From NCBI GenBank assembly GCA_041394885.1, contig JAWKHI010000014.1, positions 93,328-157,327 of the forward strand: a stretch of DNA of 64,000 nt, read 5' to 3'. The position numbers and the translations under genes were made by a program. The notes under the pieces were generated by a model. That model saw only the letters and a list, made by a program, of their open reading frames with translations, did not search any database and was not told where the DNA came from. The stretch is from DSOI01 sp041394885. GTDB taxonomy: Bacteria; Acidobacteriota; Terriglobia; Bryobacterales; Bryobacteraceae. Of this stretch, positions 8,754 to 17,936 are shown piece by piece. Each line of letters starts with the position of its first letter. Within the stretch, counting starts at the first letter, position 1.

Positions 8754-10121
8754 ATGAGGAAACGAACCAAACGATACGCCTTGGCGGCGTGGGCGGTAGT
8801 GCTGTCTGCCGCCATCCCCTCGTGGGCGGAAACCCGGTACGTGGTGGAAGCGGCACCCGGCACCAACGTGGCCGTGCTGGGGCCGCGCTACGGCTTTTCC
8901 ATCGTTGCAACGGCGAAAGAGTCCACCGAGGACATCTACACGATCGCTACCGCGGAACCCCTCACTGCGGACGCTTTGAAGCGGTTGTCCCACGAAAAAG
9001 GCATCACCGAAGTCGAAGCCAATCATGAACTGGAGTCGGCCGAGTGGGAGGAGAGTGGCTCCCGGCGTCCGGCCGCTCTCGAACCTCTCGGTAACGCATT
9101 CGCCTCCAAAGCCGCGGTCGACTACTACGGAAACCGCGTGCGTGCGAGTTATTCCGGCCAGCGGGCGGCACAAATCATCGCGCTTCCGGAGGCTCTCCGC
9201 ACCTTTGGCGCGGGCGGGGGCGTGGTGGCGATCATCGACACGGGAGTCGATACGGCGCATCCGGCCCTTCGCGGGGCGCTCGTTCCGGGCTACGACTTCA
9301 CGCGCGACCGTCCCGACACGGTTTCCGAACTATACGATCTGGACGCGTCGCAGCGGGAAGGGTTGACGCAGTCCACGGTCGAGATCCTGGATCAATCGAC
9401 CGTGGAGATCCTCGATTCGCGGTTCTTCGTCGCGATGCTCGACCAATCGACGGTGGAAATTCTCGACCAGTCTACGGTGGAGATCCTCGATGGCAAGCTG
9501 CCGAAGGCATTTGGCCACGGCACGATGGTGGCCGGGTTGGTTCACCTGGTTGCGCCGCAGGCGAAGATCATGCCGCTCAAGGCGTTCCGTTCCGACGGCA
9601 CAGCGACGATCTACGACATTGCCCGCGCGATCCGCTACGCCGCCGACCATGGCGCCGGAGTGATCAACATGAGCCTCAGCTACACCACTCCTTCGGAGAT
9701 CCTACGCTCGGCACTCGAGTACGCTCAAGGCAAAGGTGCTATCTGTGTTGCCTCGGCGGGCAACCGCGGCCGCGAGATGAGGGTCTACCCCGCCTCCTAC
9801 AAGTATGTGGTGGGCGTAGGCTCCACGAATTTCTCAGACCGCCGCAGCCCCTTCAGCAATTATGGCGATTCGACGCTGACGGCCGCGCCCGGAGAGGCGC
9901 TCGTCACGCTGTTTCCCGGCGGCCACTACGCAGCCGTCTGGGGAACCAGTTTCAGTTCGGCACTTGCCTCCGGCTCGGCGTCGCTTATGCGGTCACTTTA
10001 CCCGCAAATGCGGAGTGAATTTGTCAAGAAGGCGTTTGACCATGGTATCCGGATCCGCCAGGAGATGGGGGATGGCCGGATCGAGCTGATGCGAATTCTC
10101 ACTTATTGCCTCCGTTATTAA
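8754..10121 (+). CDS. Secreted subtilisin-like serine protease (S8) with octapeptide repeats
   Basis: A 455-residue S8 peptidase. N-terminal signal peptide (RKRTKRYALAAWAVVLSAA, cleavage near SWA-E). Residues about 28-95 look like an inhibitor-type propeptide. The catalytic triad is complete: Asp162 in VAIIDTGVD, His255 in FGHGTMVAG and Ser399 in GTSFSS; oxyanion Asn337 in ASAGN. Between Asp and His sits an insertion with four exact copies of QSTVEILD (residues 206-221 and 231-246). Expected outside the inner membrane. It is the last gene of the sigma-CHAT-ZAS-S8 run, 17 bases after the previous stop. Role inferred: processing or degradation of extracytoplasmic proteins, possibly supplying peptides to the importer upstream. 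The repeat makes it unlike ordinary subtilases. Confidence 0.92.
   Translation: MRKRTKRYALAAWAVVLSAAIPSWAETRYVVEAAPGTNVAVLGPRYGFSIVATAKESTEDIYTIATAEPLTADALKRLSHEKGITEVEANHELESAEWEESGSRRPAALEPLGNAFASKAAVDYYGNRVRASYSGQRAAQIIALPEALRTFGAGGGVVAIIDTGVDTAHPALRGALVPGYDFTRDRPDTVSELYDLDASQREGLTQSTVEILDQSTVEILDSRFFVAMLDQSTVEILDQSTVEILDGKLPKAFGHGTMVAGLVHLVAPQAKIMPLKAFRSDGTATIYDIARAIRYAADHGAGVINMSLSYTTPSEILRSALEYAQGKGAICVASAGNRGREMRVYPASYKYVVGVGSTNFSDRRSPFSNYGDSTLTAAPGEALVTLFPGGHYAAVWGTSFSSALASGSASLMRSLYPQMRSEFVKKAFDHGIRIRQEMGDGRIELMRILTYCLRY
9369..9491 (+). repeat. Coding repeat: four copies of QSTVEILD in the subtilase
   Basis: Copies lie at 9369-9392, 9393-9416, 9444-9467 and 9468-9491. Between copies 2 and 3 is a nine-residue block, SRFFVAMLD, that keeps the spacing and the final Leu-Asp and could be a worn fifth copy. 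The four copies encode the same eight residues but use different codons at most positions (for example cag/caa, tcc/tcg/tct, ctg/ctc). Identity at protein level with divergence at DNA level means the peptide, not the DNA, is being preserved. Confidence 0.95.
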
Positions 10122-10189
10122 AAACATTTTTTCGCCAGCCTCTATATTTCCACCCGTTGCGCTCCCCCTGACGATGTGAAGGAGCGCAC

Positions 10190-10633
10190 TTGGCAAAGAC
10201 AATCAAGCTCAACGTCAACGGTAAAGATTACACCGTCTCGATCAATAGCGAGGAGATGCCTCTGCTTTGGGTCCTGCGGGACCTGATCGGGCTGACGGGT
10301 ACGAAATACGGCTGCGGCATCGAGGTTTGCGGCGCCTGCACCGTGCTCATGGACGGCCAGCCCGAACATTCTTGCGTGGTCAACGCGACTTCCGCTGTGG
10401 GCAAGAAGGTCGTTACCATCGAAGGCCTCTCACCGGACCGGAGCCATCCCGCTCAACAGGCGTGGATCCAGAACCAGGTGCCGCAATGCGGCTTCTGCCA
10501 ATCCGGCATGTTGATGTCGGTGGCGGGCGCGATGAAGGCTGGCCACCACGGAAACGAGATCATGAGCGAGGTGAAGAATCTCTGCGTGTGCGGCACCTAC
10601 CAACGCATCAAGGAGTGCGTCGGTAGCCTGTAG
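10190..10633 (+). CDS. [2Fe-2S] small subunit of a molybdenum hydroxylase (IorA-like)
   Basis: A 147-residue iron-sulfur subunit of the xanthine-oxidase family, closest in type to the small subunit of isoquinoline 1-oxidoreductase and aldehyde dehydrogenases. It passes electrons from the molybdenum site of the partner subunit. The plant-type ferredoxin cluster has Cys42, Cys47, Cys50 and Cys62; the C-terminal helical domain holds the second cluster with Cys100, Cys103, Cys132 and Cys134 (CGFC and CVC motifs). The start is a TTG at 10190 with an AAGGAG ribosome-binding site five bases upstream (10179-10184) and no ATG nearby. The catalytic subunit gene follows 23 bases later. There is no FAD subunit gene. 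Confidence 0.93.
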   Translation: MAKTIKLNVNGKDYTVSINSEEMPLLWVLRDLIGLTGTKYGCGIEVCGACTVLMDGQPEHSCVVNATSAVGKKVVTIEGLSPDRSHPAQQAWIQNQVPQCGFCQSGMLMSVAGAMKAGHHGNEIMSEVKNLCVCGTYQRIKECVGSL

Positions 10634-10656
10634 CTGAATCGAGTCCGGAGAAAACC

Positions 10657-12918
10657 ATGGAAAACACGATCTGCAAACCCGACGCTCGTCTCGAGACAGA
10701 ACCGAAAGGAGTAGAGCGGCGCGCATTCCTGACCGGTGGGCTGTCGCTCGCTTTTCTGCTGCCGGAGGTCTCGCGTGTCGCCGAACTCCAGGCGGCCACC
10801 GTTCCCGGCCAAGTGAACGCCTGGCTCAACATCGCCGCCGATGGCTCAGTAACGCTCACGGTCGGCGCATCCGAAATGGGCCAGGGCTCGTTCTCGACGC
10901 TCGCCCAGATTCTTGCCGAGGAACTGATGGTCAACTATTCGCGCGTACGCACGGTGCAGGGCTCGCCGGCGATGGCGAATCCGCAACCGGTGGGCGCCTC
11001 TCTGAACACGGTGGGCAGCAGCATCACGCGACGGAATTTCTGGACAATGCGAGACGCCGGCGCGGCCGCGCGCGAGATGCTCGTCACGGCCGCGATGAAT
11101 CTGAAGGGCGATCTCACTCGGGCGAATTACACCGTCGCCGATGGGGTGGTGCGCCATAGTTCCGGGGTCACTTGGACCTATGGCTCGCTGGCCGGCGCGG
11201 CTTCGGCGCTGCCGGTTCCATCCAACCCGCCGCTGGTACCAGACAGTCAGTTCCGGCTGATCGGGCGGACCCAGCCGCGGTTTGACATCCCGTCGAAGGT
11301 GGACGGCAGCGCCGTCTTTGGCATGGACATCCGGATTCCCGGCATGCTGTACGCGATCATCAAACACGGGCCGACATTCGGGTCGACGCTGAAGTCGCCG
11401 CCACGGGCCCCGTCGGGGATGCAGGTGGTGCCGACATCCGTTGTCGCGGGAACAGGTCGCGGCACTGAGGTGACCGGGGCGGTGAACGCCGTGGCCGTGG
11501 TGGGCCCGAATACTTGGGACACATGGCAGGCAGCCCGGCGGCTGAGCGTGTCGTGGAAAACTCCGGCGGCAGCCTCCTCCTGGAACGACGCGCAGTTTCT
11601 CACCGATGGCCGCGCGCTTCTGAATGGCGGCCAACCGTATCAGGCGGGAGGCGCCAACGGCCCGGGAACGGTGTTTACCGTCGAGGGTGACGCCGCGTCG
11701 GCCGGCGCTGGATTGGCGGCTTCGGCCAAGACGGTCAATGCCGAGTACACCCTGCCGTATGTGGCGCACGCGACCATGGAGGTGCTCAATTGCACGGTCG
11801 ACTATGTCGCCGGCAACAGGTGCAACATCTACGCGCCGACGCAGAACGGCCGAGGCGTGCTCAGCTTGGCGATGCAATTGACCGGCCTCCCTGAGAGCAA
11901 GATCAAGGTGATCACCACCTACCTGGGAGGCGGCCTCGGACGGAAGGCTGAACAGGACTTCGTGAGCCAGGCGATCCAGGTGGCAATGGCCGTCGGCAAG
12001 CCGGTGAAGCTGATGTGGCCGAGGGAGGAGGATTTCACGCGCGACCAATACCGGCCGATGGCCGTGGTGGGCGTGAGCGCAGGCATTGACAATTCGGGCA
12101 ATATCACCGGCTGGAAGTATCGCAACGTTTCGCCGTCGATCCTGGGACAGCGCGGCTCGAATCTGGGCGCGCGCGGAGACAGCCAGGGCTACGAAGCGTC
12201 GCAAGATTTGCCGTACAACATCGGAGCCCGGCTCACGGAATGGGCATGGCATCCGTCGCCGATTCCCGTGGGCTTCTGGCGATCGGTGGGGGCATCGATC
12301 AATACCTTCTGCGTCGAGAGTATGATCGACGAACTTGCCTTCGCGGCCAACCAGGATCCCTACCTGTTCCGCCGGTCGAGGCTCACCGATCCGCGGTGGA
12401 TCTCCGTACTCGACGCCGCGGCCGACCTTTCCAACTGGAGCGCATCTTCGCCGGGAAGGTATCGCGGGATCGCGATCGGTGCGGCGTTCAACAGCATCGT
12501 AGCCCAGGTGGTGGAGGTATCCTCGGTGACGTCGTCCAGCCTCCGCGTCGACCGCGTGTGGCTAGCCATTGACCTGTACATGCCGGTGAATCCCGGCCAG
12601 ATCGAAGCGCAGATGCAGGGCGGTATCATTCACGGGCTCAACGCGGCCCTCTACGGCCAGCAGACGTTTTCCGGCGGCAAGGCGCAGGCCACAAACTTCC
12701 GCAACAGCCGCATGATCCGCGCGAACGAGGCTCCGCAGGTCGCGGTCCGGATCATGCCCGCGCCTGCTTCCGCTGACCGCGCGGCTAACATCGGTGGCGC
12801 GGGCGAACTCGGTGTACCCACCTTCGCTCCAGCGCTCGCCAACGCCTACTTCCAGGCCACTCGAACGCGGCGCCGTTCGCTGCCGCTATTCCCTGGCTCG
12901 CGGATGGGCGGGCTCTAA
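10657..12918 (+). CDS. Molybdopterin-binding catalytic subunit (IorB-like, aldehyde oxidase family)
   Basis: A 753-residue large subunit of the two-component IorAB/aldehyde oxidase type. Near the N terminus, ERRAFLTGGLSLAFLLP fits a twin-arginine signal, so the enzyme is probably exported folded with its small subunit. Molybdopterin-binding segments can be seen (VGASEMGQGSFSTLAQILAEEL; YLGGGLGRKAEQDF) and the catalytic glutamate of the family is Glu717 in GGAGELG. It hydroxylates an aldehyde or N-heterocycle using water; the true substrate cannot be told from sequence. XdhC and a MobA-like protein follow directly, as expected for enzymes that need sulfurated and nucleotide-modified cofactor. 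Confidence 0.9.
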   Translation: MENTICKPDARLETEPKGVERRAFLTGGLSLAFLLPEVSRVAELQAATVPGQVNAWLNIAADGSVTLTVGASEMGQGSFSTLAQILAEELMVNYSRVRTVQGSPAMANPQPVGASLNTVGSSITRRNFWTMRDAGAAAREMLVTAAMNLKGDLTRANYTVADGVVRHSSGVTWTYGSLAGAASALPVPSNPPLVPDSQFRLIGRTQPRFDIPSKVDGSAVFGMDIRIPGMLYAIIKHGPTFGSTLKSPPRAPSGMQVVPTSVVAGTGRGTEVTGAVNAVAVVGPNTWDTWQAARRLSVSWKTPAAASSWNDAQFLTDGRALLNGGQPYQAGGANGPGTVFTVEGDAASAGAGLAASAKTVNAEYTLPYVAHATMEVLNCTVDYVAGNRCNIYAPTQNGRGVLSLAMQLTGLPESKIKVITTYLGGGLGRKAEQDFVSQAIQVAMAVGKPVKLMWPREEDFTRDQYRPMAVVGVSAGIDNSGNITGWKYRNVSPSILGQRGSNLGARGDSQGYEASQDLPYNIGARLTEWAWHPSPIPVGFWRSVGASINTFCVESMIDELAFAANQDPYLFRRSRLTDPRWISVLDAAADLSNWSASSPGRYRGIAIGAAFNSIVAQVVEVSSVTSSSLRVDRVWLAIDLYMPVNPGQIEAQMQGGIIHGLNAALYGQQTFSGGKAQATNFRNSRMIRANEAPQVAVRIMPAPASADRAANIGGAGELGVPTFAPALANAYFQATRTRRRSLPLFPGSRMGGL

Positions 12919-12928
12919 GGGGCGGGCG

Positions 12929-14122
12929 ATGGACGAACTCGGCGCGATTCTCGAAGCTTGGCGTGAGTTTCGCGGTCCTGACCGCGAAGCCGTTCTTGCT
13001 ACTGTCGTGCACGTCACCGGATCCGCCTACCGCCGGCCCGGGGCGCGCATGTTGCTCGTACCCGATGGCCGCCGCATCGGCACGGTAAGCGGGGGATGCC
13101 TGGAGGGTGACATCGCCAGGAAGGCTTGGTGGTTCACCGGGAGCGGCGAACCGGTGGTCAAGGTTTACGACACCACTTCCGATGACGAAGCGGTCTGGGA
13201 ATTCGGCCTCGGTTGCAACGGTGTCGTCCATGTACTTCTGGAGCGCATCGCCAATCCGTCCAGTAGGGAAATGCTCGAGTTTCTCGACCGTGCGCGCCGC
13301 AGTGCCGGGAACGCGGTGGTGGCAACAGTGGTGCGGTGCCGGCCGGAGACTATCGTCCGAACCGGCCAGCGCTTGTTGATGCGAGATGGTGAACCGGTGG
13401 GCGGAGACCTGGCTCACTCCCTCGCCGCGGCTGCCCTCTCCCCGCACATCCGGGATGCGGCAAGAACCAGACAGAGCTGTTATGTCCATCCGAGTGAGCC
13501 GGGTCTTGCCGGCGCCGAAGTATTCGTCGAGTTCGTGCCCCGCCCGCAGGATCTGGTAGTTTTTGGCGCCGGGCACGATGCGATCCCTGTCGTGGAGATG
13601 GCGGCAGCCCTCGGCTGGCGTGTCACGGTGGCCGACGGCCGGCCTGACTACGCGACGCCGCAGCGTTTCCCTCGTGCCACTCGCGTCACGGTAGTCCGGC
13701 CGTCCGACCCTTTGGACGGGATTGCCATTACGCCGGAAACGGCCGTCGTGATGATGACGCACAGCTACCCGTTCGACCGCGGCGTGCTCCCCGTCGTCGT
13801 CGCGCGGCAACCCCGCTACATCGGTTTGCTCGGCCCGTCCGCGCGCGCCGAACGGCTCCTTCGCGAGACCGGAATACCGCGTCCTGCCTCGCTCTATGCA
13901 CCGGTCGGGTTGGACATCGGCTGCGAGACGCCGGCAGCCATCGCCGTGGCGATCATCGCCGAAATCCAGGCAGTGGTGCACGGACGGCGGGGCGGCATGC
14001 TCAACGGACGGTCCACTTCGATCCACTCGCCGGTGCTCGAAACCGGTACTCCTGCCGCAATGCGCGCCGCCGATGTCGCGCGGCCCGCCTATTGCGAAAC
14101 ACTCGTGGGGTCGCATGCCTGA
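12929..14122 (+). CDS. xdhC: XdhC/CoxI family molybdenum cofactor maturation protein
   Basis: About 398 residues from the ATG at 12929 with AAGGGGCGG just upstream; the longer in-frame extension overlaps the oxidase gene and is less likely. The N-terminal XdhC_CoxI domain shows GTVSGGCLEGDIARKAWW near residue 50-70. The C-terminal Rossmann part (XdhC_C) shows LVVFGAGHDAIPV and the RYIGLLGPSARAERLL block. XdhC proteins carry sulfurated molybdenum cofactor and insert it into xanthine-oxidase-family enzymes, here surely the oxidase encoded just upstream. Cytoplasmic. It overlaps the next gene by 8 bases. Confidence 0.92.
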   Translation: MDELGAILEAWREFRGPDREAVLATVVHVTGSAYRRPGARMLLVPDGRRIGTVSGGCLEGDIARKAWWFTGSGEPVVKVYDTTSDDEAVWEFGLGCNGVVHVLLERIANPSSREMLEFLDRARRSAGNAVVATVVRCRPETIVRTGQRLLMRDGEPVGGDLAHSLAAAALSPHIRDAARTRQSCYVHPSEPGLAGAEVFVEFVPRPQDLVVFGAGHDAIPVVEMAAALGWRVTVADGRPDYATPQRFPRATRVTVVRPSDPLDGIAITPETAVVMMTHSYPFDRGVLPVVVARQPRYIGLLGPSARAERLLRETGIPRPASLYAPVGLDIGCETPAAIAVAIIAEIQAVVHGRRGGMLNGRSTSIHSPVLETGTPAAMRAADVARPAYCETLVGSHA

Positions 14123-14732
14123 ATCAGCATCGAAAACTGCTCTGGTCCTTCTTGCCGCCGGGAGTTCGTCGCGAATGGGTTGCCCCAAACAACTGCTGTC
14201 GTTTCGGGGACAGCCGTTGCTGCGGCACGCCGCGGAAACCGCGTTGGAGGCCGGGTGCTCGCCGGTCGTGGTAGTGCTCGGCGCGAACTCGGAACCGCTG
14301 CGATCCGTGCTCGATGGCTTGCCGGTGGACATTCGAGTGAACGCGCGGTGGGCCGAAGGCATGGGTACCTCGATCCAGACCGGCCTCCGCGCCTTGGATC
14401 GCGCCACGGTGCGGGGAGCGATCCTCGCTCTCGCCGACCAACCACTCGTCGACGCCGGTTTCCTGCGGCGGCTGGCATATTTACATCGTTTGTCGGGCAA
14501 GCCGATTATCGCGGCGCGCTATGCCGGAACCGCCGGCGTGCCGGTGTTCTTCGCCAGGGACAGGTTCCCCCTGCTCGATGCGCTGCCCGCGCGCCAAGGT
14601 TGCAAGGGCGTGATCCTCGGTCACCCGGACGACGCGATGCTTGTGGATTGCCCGGAGGCGGAGATCGATATCGACACCCCAGATGACTACGCGGCGGCCG
14701 TGGCTACTCCGAGCGGGGGTTTCAGACTCTGA
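14115..14732 (+). CDS. MobA/MocA-like molybdenum cofactor nucleotidyltransferase
   Basis: About 205 residues with the N-terminal nucleotide-binding signature LLAAGSSSRMGCPKQLL (residues about 12-28), followed by LADQPLVDAG in the middle and a DIDTPDDY motif near the C terminus, the usual layout of the NTP_transf_3 family. MocA-type members add CMP to molybdopterin for xanthine-oxidase-family enzymes, which suits the context better than the MobA GMP reaction. The ATG at 14115 overlaps the xdhC stop by 8 bases, indicating translational coupling. Last gene of the molybdenum hydroxylase operon. Confidence 0.88.
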   Translation: MPESASKTALVLLAAGSSSRMGCPKQLLSFRGQPLLRHAAETALEAGCSPVVVVLGANSEPLRSVLDGLPVDIRVNARWAEGMGTSIQTGLRALDRATVRGAILALADQPLVDAGFLRRLAYLHRLSGKPIIAARYAGTAGVPVFFARDRFPLLDALPARQGCKGVILGHPDDAMLVDCPEAEIDIDTPDDYAAAVATPSGGFRL

Positions 14733-15199
<467 letters not shown>

Positions 15200-15434
15200 G
15201 CAGTCATCTCCAGTGAAGCAGATTCGTGAGCTTTCTGTCAATTCCGACCACCCAATCTCTTGCTCAACCCTCCCTGTTGCGTCCGCACCCGGCCAAACGC
15301 TACACTGACAGATTGGGTCCCTACGGAACCCACGACATTAACTATCCCGGATAAACTCGCAGTGACTGCTGCCGGAGCGAAAGCTGGTCGCGGTCATGCT
15401 GTGTTTGACGGGGCTCACCGTGGAGGTACAGACT

Positions 15435-16580
15435 TTGCCAGACGGCATGCGCCATCTTTTCACGTCGGAATCGGTTACCGAAGGGCATCCCGATAAGATC
15501 GCGGATCAGGTCTCCGATGCAATCCTCGACGATGTCCTTCGTCAGGATTCGCGATCTCGCGTTGCCTGCGAGACCCTCGTCACAACCGGACTTTGCGTTG
15601 TTGCTGGTGAGATCACCACACGAGCGAAGATCGATGTCAAATCGCTCGTTCGCCGCGTCATCTGCGACATCGGCTACGATGACGCCTCTTACGGCTTCGA
15701 TGGCCATACCTGCGGCATCGTCGACGCGGTTCAGACCCAATCGCCCGATATCGCCATGGGCGTCGATACCGGCGGCGCCGGCGATCAGGGTCTCATGTTC
15801 GGGTATGCCTGTGACGAAACCCCCGAACTGATGCCCCTGCCCATCATGCTCGCTCACAAGCTCGTTCGCCGCCTGAGCGATGTCCGCCGCAAGGGTACGC
15901 TAAAGTTCCTCCGGCCCGACGGCAAGAGCCAGGTCAGCGTAGAGTATGTAGACAATGTTCCCAAGCGTATCGATGCCGTGGTCGTCTCCACCCAGCACGC
16001 CGATATGGATATCGAAACAGTGCGCGCGGAGGTCCGCAAGCACGTCATTGACCCGGTTGTCCCCAAGCGGATGACCGACGGCGAGACCAAGTACCACATC
16101 AACCCCACCGGACGTTTCGTGATCGGCGGCCCCCACGGCGATACCGGCCTTACCGGCCGTAAGATCATCGTCGACACCTACGGCGGGATGGGACGTCATG
16201 GCGGCGGTGCGTTCTCCGGTAAGGATCCCACAAAGGTTGATCGCTCGGCCTGCTATATGGCCCGGCACGTCGCCAAGAACATCGTCGCCGCGGGCCTCGC
16301 CGCGCGGTGCGAGGTGCAATTGGCGTACGCCATCGGCGTCGCAGAACCCGTTTCGGTCATGGTGAACAGCTTCGGTACGGGCACTATCGAAGACTCCCGC
16401 ATCGTTGACCTTGTCCGCAAGACGTTCCCGCTTACCCCAAAGGGCATGATCGATTATTTGAAGCTCCGCCGTCCCATCTATCGCGCAACCTCGGCGTTCG
16501 GCCATTTCGGCCGTACCGAAAAAACGTTTTCCTGGGAAGCCACCAACAAGGCGGCTGCGCTTCGCAAAGCGGCGCGCTAG
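15435..16580 (+). CDS. metK: S-adenosylmethionine synthetase
   Basis: Makes SAM from methionine and ATP in the cytoplasm. Diagnostic motifs: the N-terminal [19 protein letters not shown], the [16 protein letters not shown] signature and the glycine-rich P-loop-like [14 protein letters not shown]. Length 381 residues is typical. I place the start at TTG 15435 because GGAGG-like bases (15422-15426) lie at the right distance. The ATG at 15447 begins at the conserved MRHLFTSES but has no ribosome-binding site of its own, and ATG 15396 would add an unconserved leader. The SAM-cycle gene ahcY follows 32 bases later. Confidence 0.96.
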   Translation: MPDGMRHLFTSESVTEGHPDKIADQVSDAILDDVLRQDSRSRVACETLVTTGLCVVAGEITTRAKIDVKSLVRRVICDIGYDDASYGFDGHTCGIVDAVQTQSPDIAMGVDTGGAGDQGLMFGYACDETPELMPLPIMLAHKLVRRLSDVRRKGTLKFLRPDGKSQVSVEYVDNVPKRIDAVVVSTQHADMDIETVRAEVRKHVIDPVVPKRMTDGETKYHINPTGRFVIGGPHGDTGLTGRKIIVDTYGGMGRHGGGAFSGKDPTKVDRSACYMARHVAKNIVAAGLAARCEVQLAYAIGVAEPVSVMVNSFGTGTIEDSRIVDLVRKTFPLTPKGMIDYLKLRRPIYRATSAFGHFGRTEKTFSWEATNKAAALRKAAR

Positions 16581-16612
16581 GCCGCTGGAAAGAGCACGAC
16601 TGCCGATCCAAA

Positions 16613-17884
16613 ATGGCGGCGACCACAGTGGACTGCGAAATCAAGGATCTGACCCTGGCCGACGCCGGGCGGCGGCGCATCGAATGGGCCTTCCAGTCGA
16701 TGCCCGTCCTACAGACGATCCGAAAGCAGTTTATCAAAGGCCAGCCGCTCGCCAATATTCGCGTCGCGGCGCGGATGAGCGTCACCACCGAAACGGCAAA
16801 CCTGCTCATCACGCTCCGCGATGCCGGCGCCGAGATCGGTCTCTGCGCCTCTAATCCGCTCTCCACCCAGGACGACGTGGCTGCCAGCCTTGTCCGTGAC
16901 TTCCGCATTTCCACCTTTGCGGTCAAGGGTGAGTCCAAGGAAGCCTTTCACGCTCACGTAGCCGCCGTGCTTCAGGTGCCGCCCCGTATCACCATGGACG
17001 ATGGCGGGGATTTGGCGGCCCTGCTCCATACGGACCGCCAGGATCTCCTCGATGGTGTTTTGGGCGGCACCGAAGAAACAACCTCCGGCGTCGTGCGCCT
17101 CCGCGCCTTGAGTAAGGACGGGCTGCTCCGCTATCCGGTCATCGATGTCAACGACGCCATGACCAAGCATTTTTTCGATAATCGCTACGGCACCGGTCAA
17201 TCCACCATCGACGGCGTCCTGCGCGCCACCAATATCCTGCTGGCCGGCATGAACGTCGTCGTCAGCGGCTATGGCTGGTGCGGGCGCGGCATCGCCACCC
17301 GCGCGCGCGGGCTCGGCGCCAACGTGATCGTCACCGAAGTGGACCCTATCAAGGCGCTCGAGGCCCTCATGGACGGTTACCGTGTGATGTCGATGACCGA
17401 GGCGTCGCCCATCGGTGACGTGTTCATCACAGTCACCGGTAACAAGAGCGTCATCTCGAAGGACCATTTCGAAAAGATGAAAAGCGGCGCCATTTTGTGC
17501 AACTCGGGGCACTTCAATGTAGAGATCGATCTCGACGGTCTCGGACGCATGGCCTCCACCCGCCGCCAGGTTCGGGACTTCGTCGAGGAATACGCGCTCC
17601 GCGATGGCCGCCGTATTTTCGTTCTCGGCGAGGGCCGGTTGATCAACCTCGCGTCCGCGGAAGGCCATCCCGCCTCCGTCATGGACATGAGCTACTCCAA
17701 TCAAGCCCTGTGCGTCCATCACCTGGTGGAGCAGCATGGCCGGCTCGAGCCCCGCGTCTACCCCGTGCCGGACCACATCGATCGAGAAGTGGCGCGCATG
17801 AAACTCGATTCGATGGGCGTCAAGATCGATCGTTTGACGCTCGAACAAGAACGATATCTCGGGAACTGGCTGGAAGCCACCTGA
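16613..17884 (+). CDS. ahcY: Adenosylhomocysteinase, short form
   Basis: Hydrolyses S-adenosylhomocysteine to homocysteine and adenosine with bound NAD, recycling the product of SAM-dependent methylation. Visible blocks: GLCASNPLSTQDDVAASL near residue 80, the NAD-binding VVVSGYGWCGRGIATRARGLG near residue 210-230, and GHFNVEIDLDGL. At 423 residues it ends with RYLGNWLEAT and lacks the KPxHYRY tail found in long bacterial and eukaryotic enzymes, so it belongs to the short archaeal/Thermotoga-like class. Start ATG 16613 gives the conserved N terminus; a GGAAAGAG sits somewhat far upstream. Confidence 0.95.
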   Translation: MAATTVDCEIKDLTLADAGRRRIEWAFQSMPVLQTIRKQFIKGQPLANIRVAARMSVTTETANLLITLRDAGAEIGLCASNPLSTQDDVAASLVRDFRISTFAVKGESKEAFHAHVAAVLQVPPRITMDDGGDLAALLHTDRQDLLDGVLGGTEETTSGVVRLRALSKDGLLRYPVIDVNDAMTKHFFDNRYGTGQSTIDGVLRATNILLAGMNVVVSGYGWCGRGIATRARGLGANVIVTEVDPIKALEALMDGYRVMSMTEASPIGDVFITVTGNKSVISKDHFEKMKSGAILCNSGHFNVEIDLDGLGRMASTRRQVRDFVEEYALRDGRRIFVLGEGRLINLASAEGHPASVMDMSYSNQALCVHHLVEQHGRLEPRVYPVPDHIDREVARMKLDSMGVKIDRLTLEQERYLGNWLEAT

Positions 17885-17900
17885 CCAGCTTCGCCCGTTG

Positions 17901-17925
17901 GCAAGACCCGTTCGCAAGACCCGTT
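17901..17925 (+). repeat. Small tandem duplication upstream of tig
   Basis: GCAAGACCCGTT occurs twice, at 17901-17912 and 17914-17925, one base apart, in the short gap between ahcY and the trigger factor gene. It places GGGAAG just before the tig start. Probably a replication slip without function. Confidence 0.8.
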
Positions 17926-17936
17926 GGGAAGAAATG

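Noticed and set aside
9369..9491. Short regular repeats that might suggest a CRISPR array
   Set aside because: Copies are in frame, 24 bases long without spacers, vary at synonymous positions and lie within a protease gene.
12785..14500. 571-codon open frame antisense to xdhC and the MobA-like gene
   Set aside because: Both plus-strand genes show full family motifs; the antisense product is Arg/Pro/Ser-rich shadow sequence.
15200..15434. Possible SAM or SAH riboswitch upstream of metK
   Set aside because: I could not find the conserved stems of either class by eye; a covariance search would be decisive.
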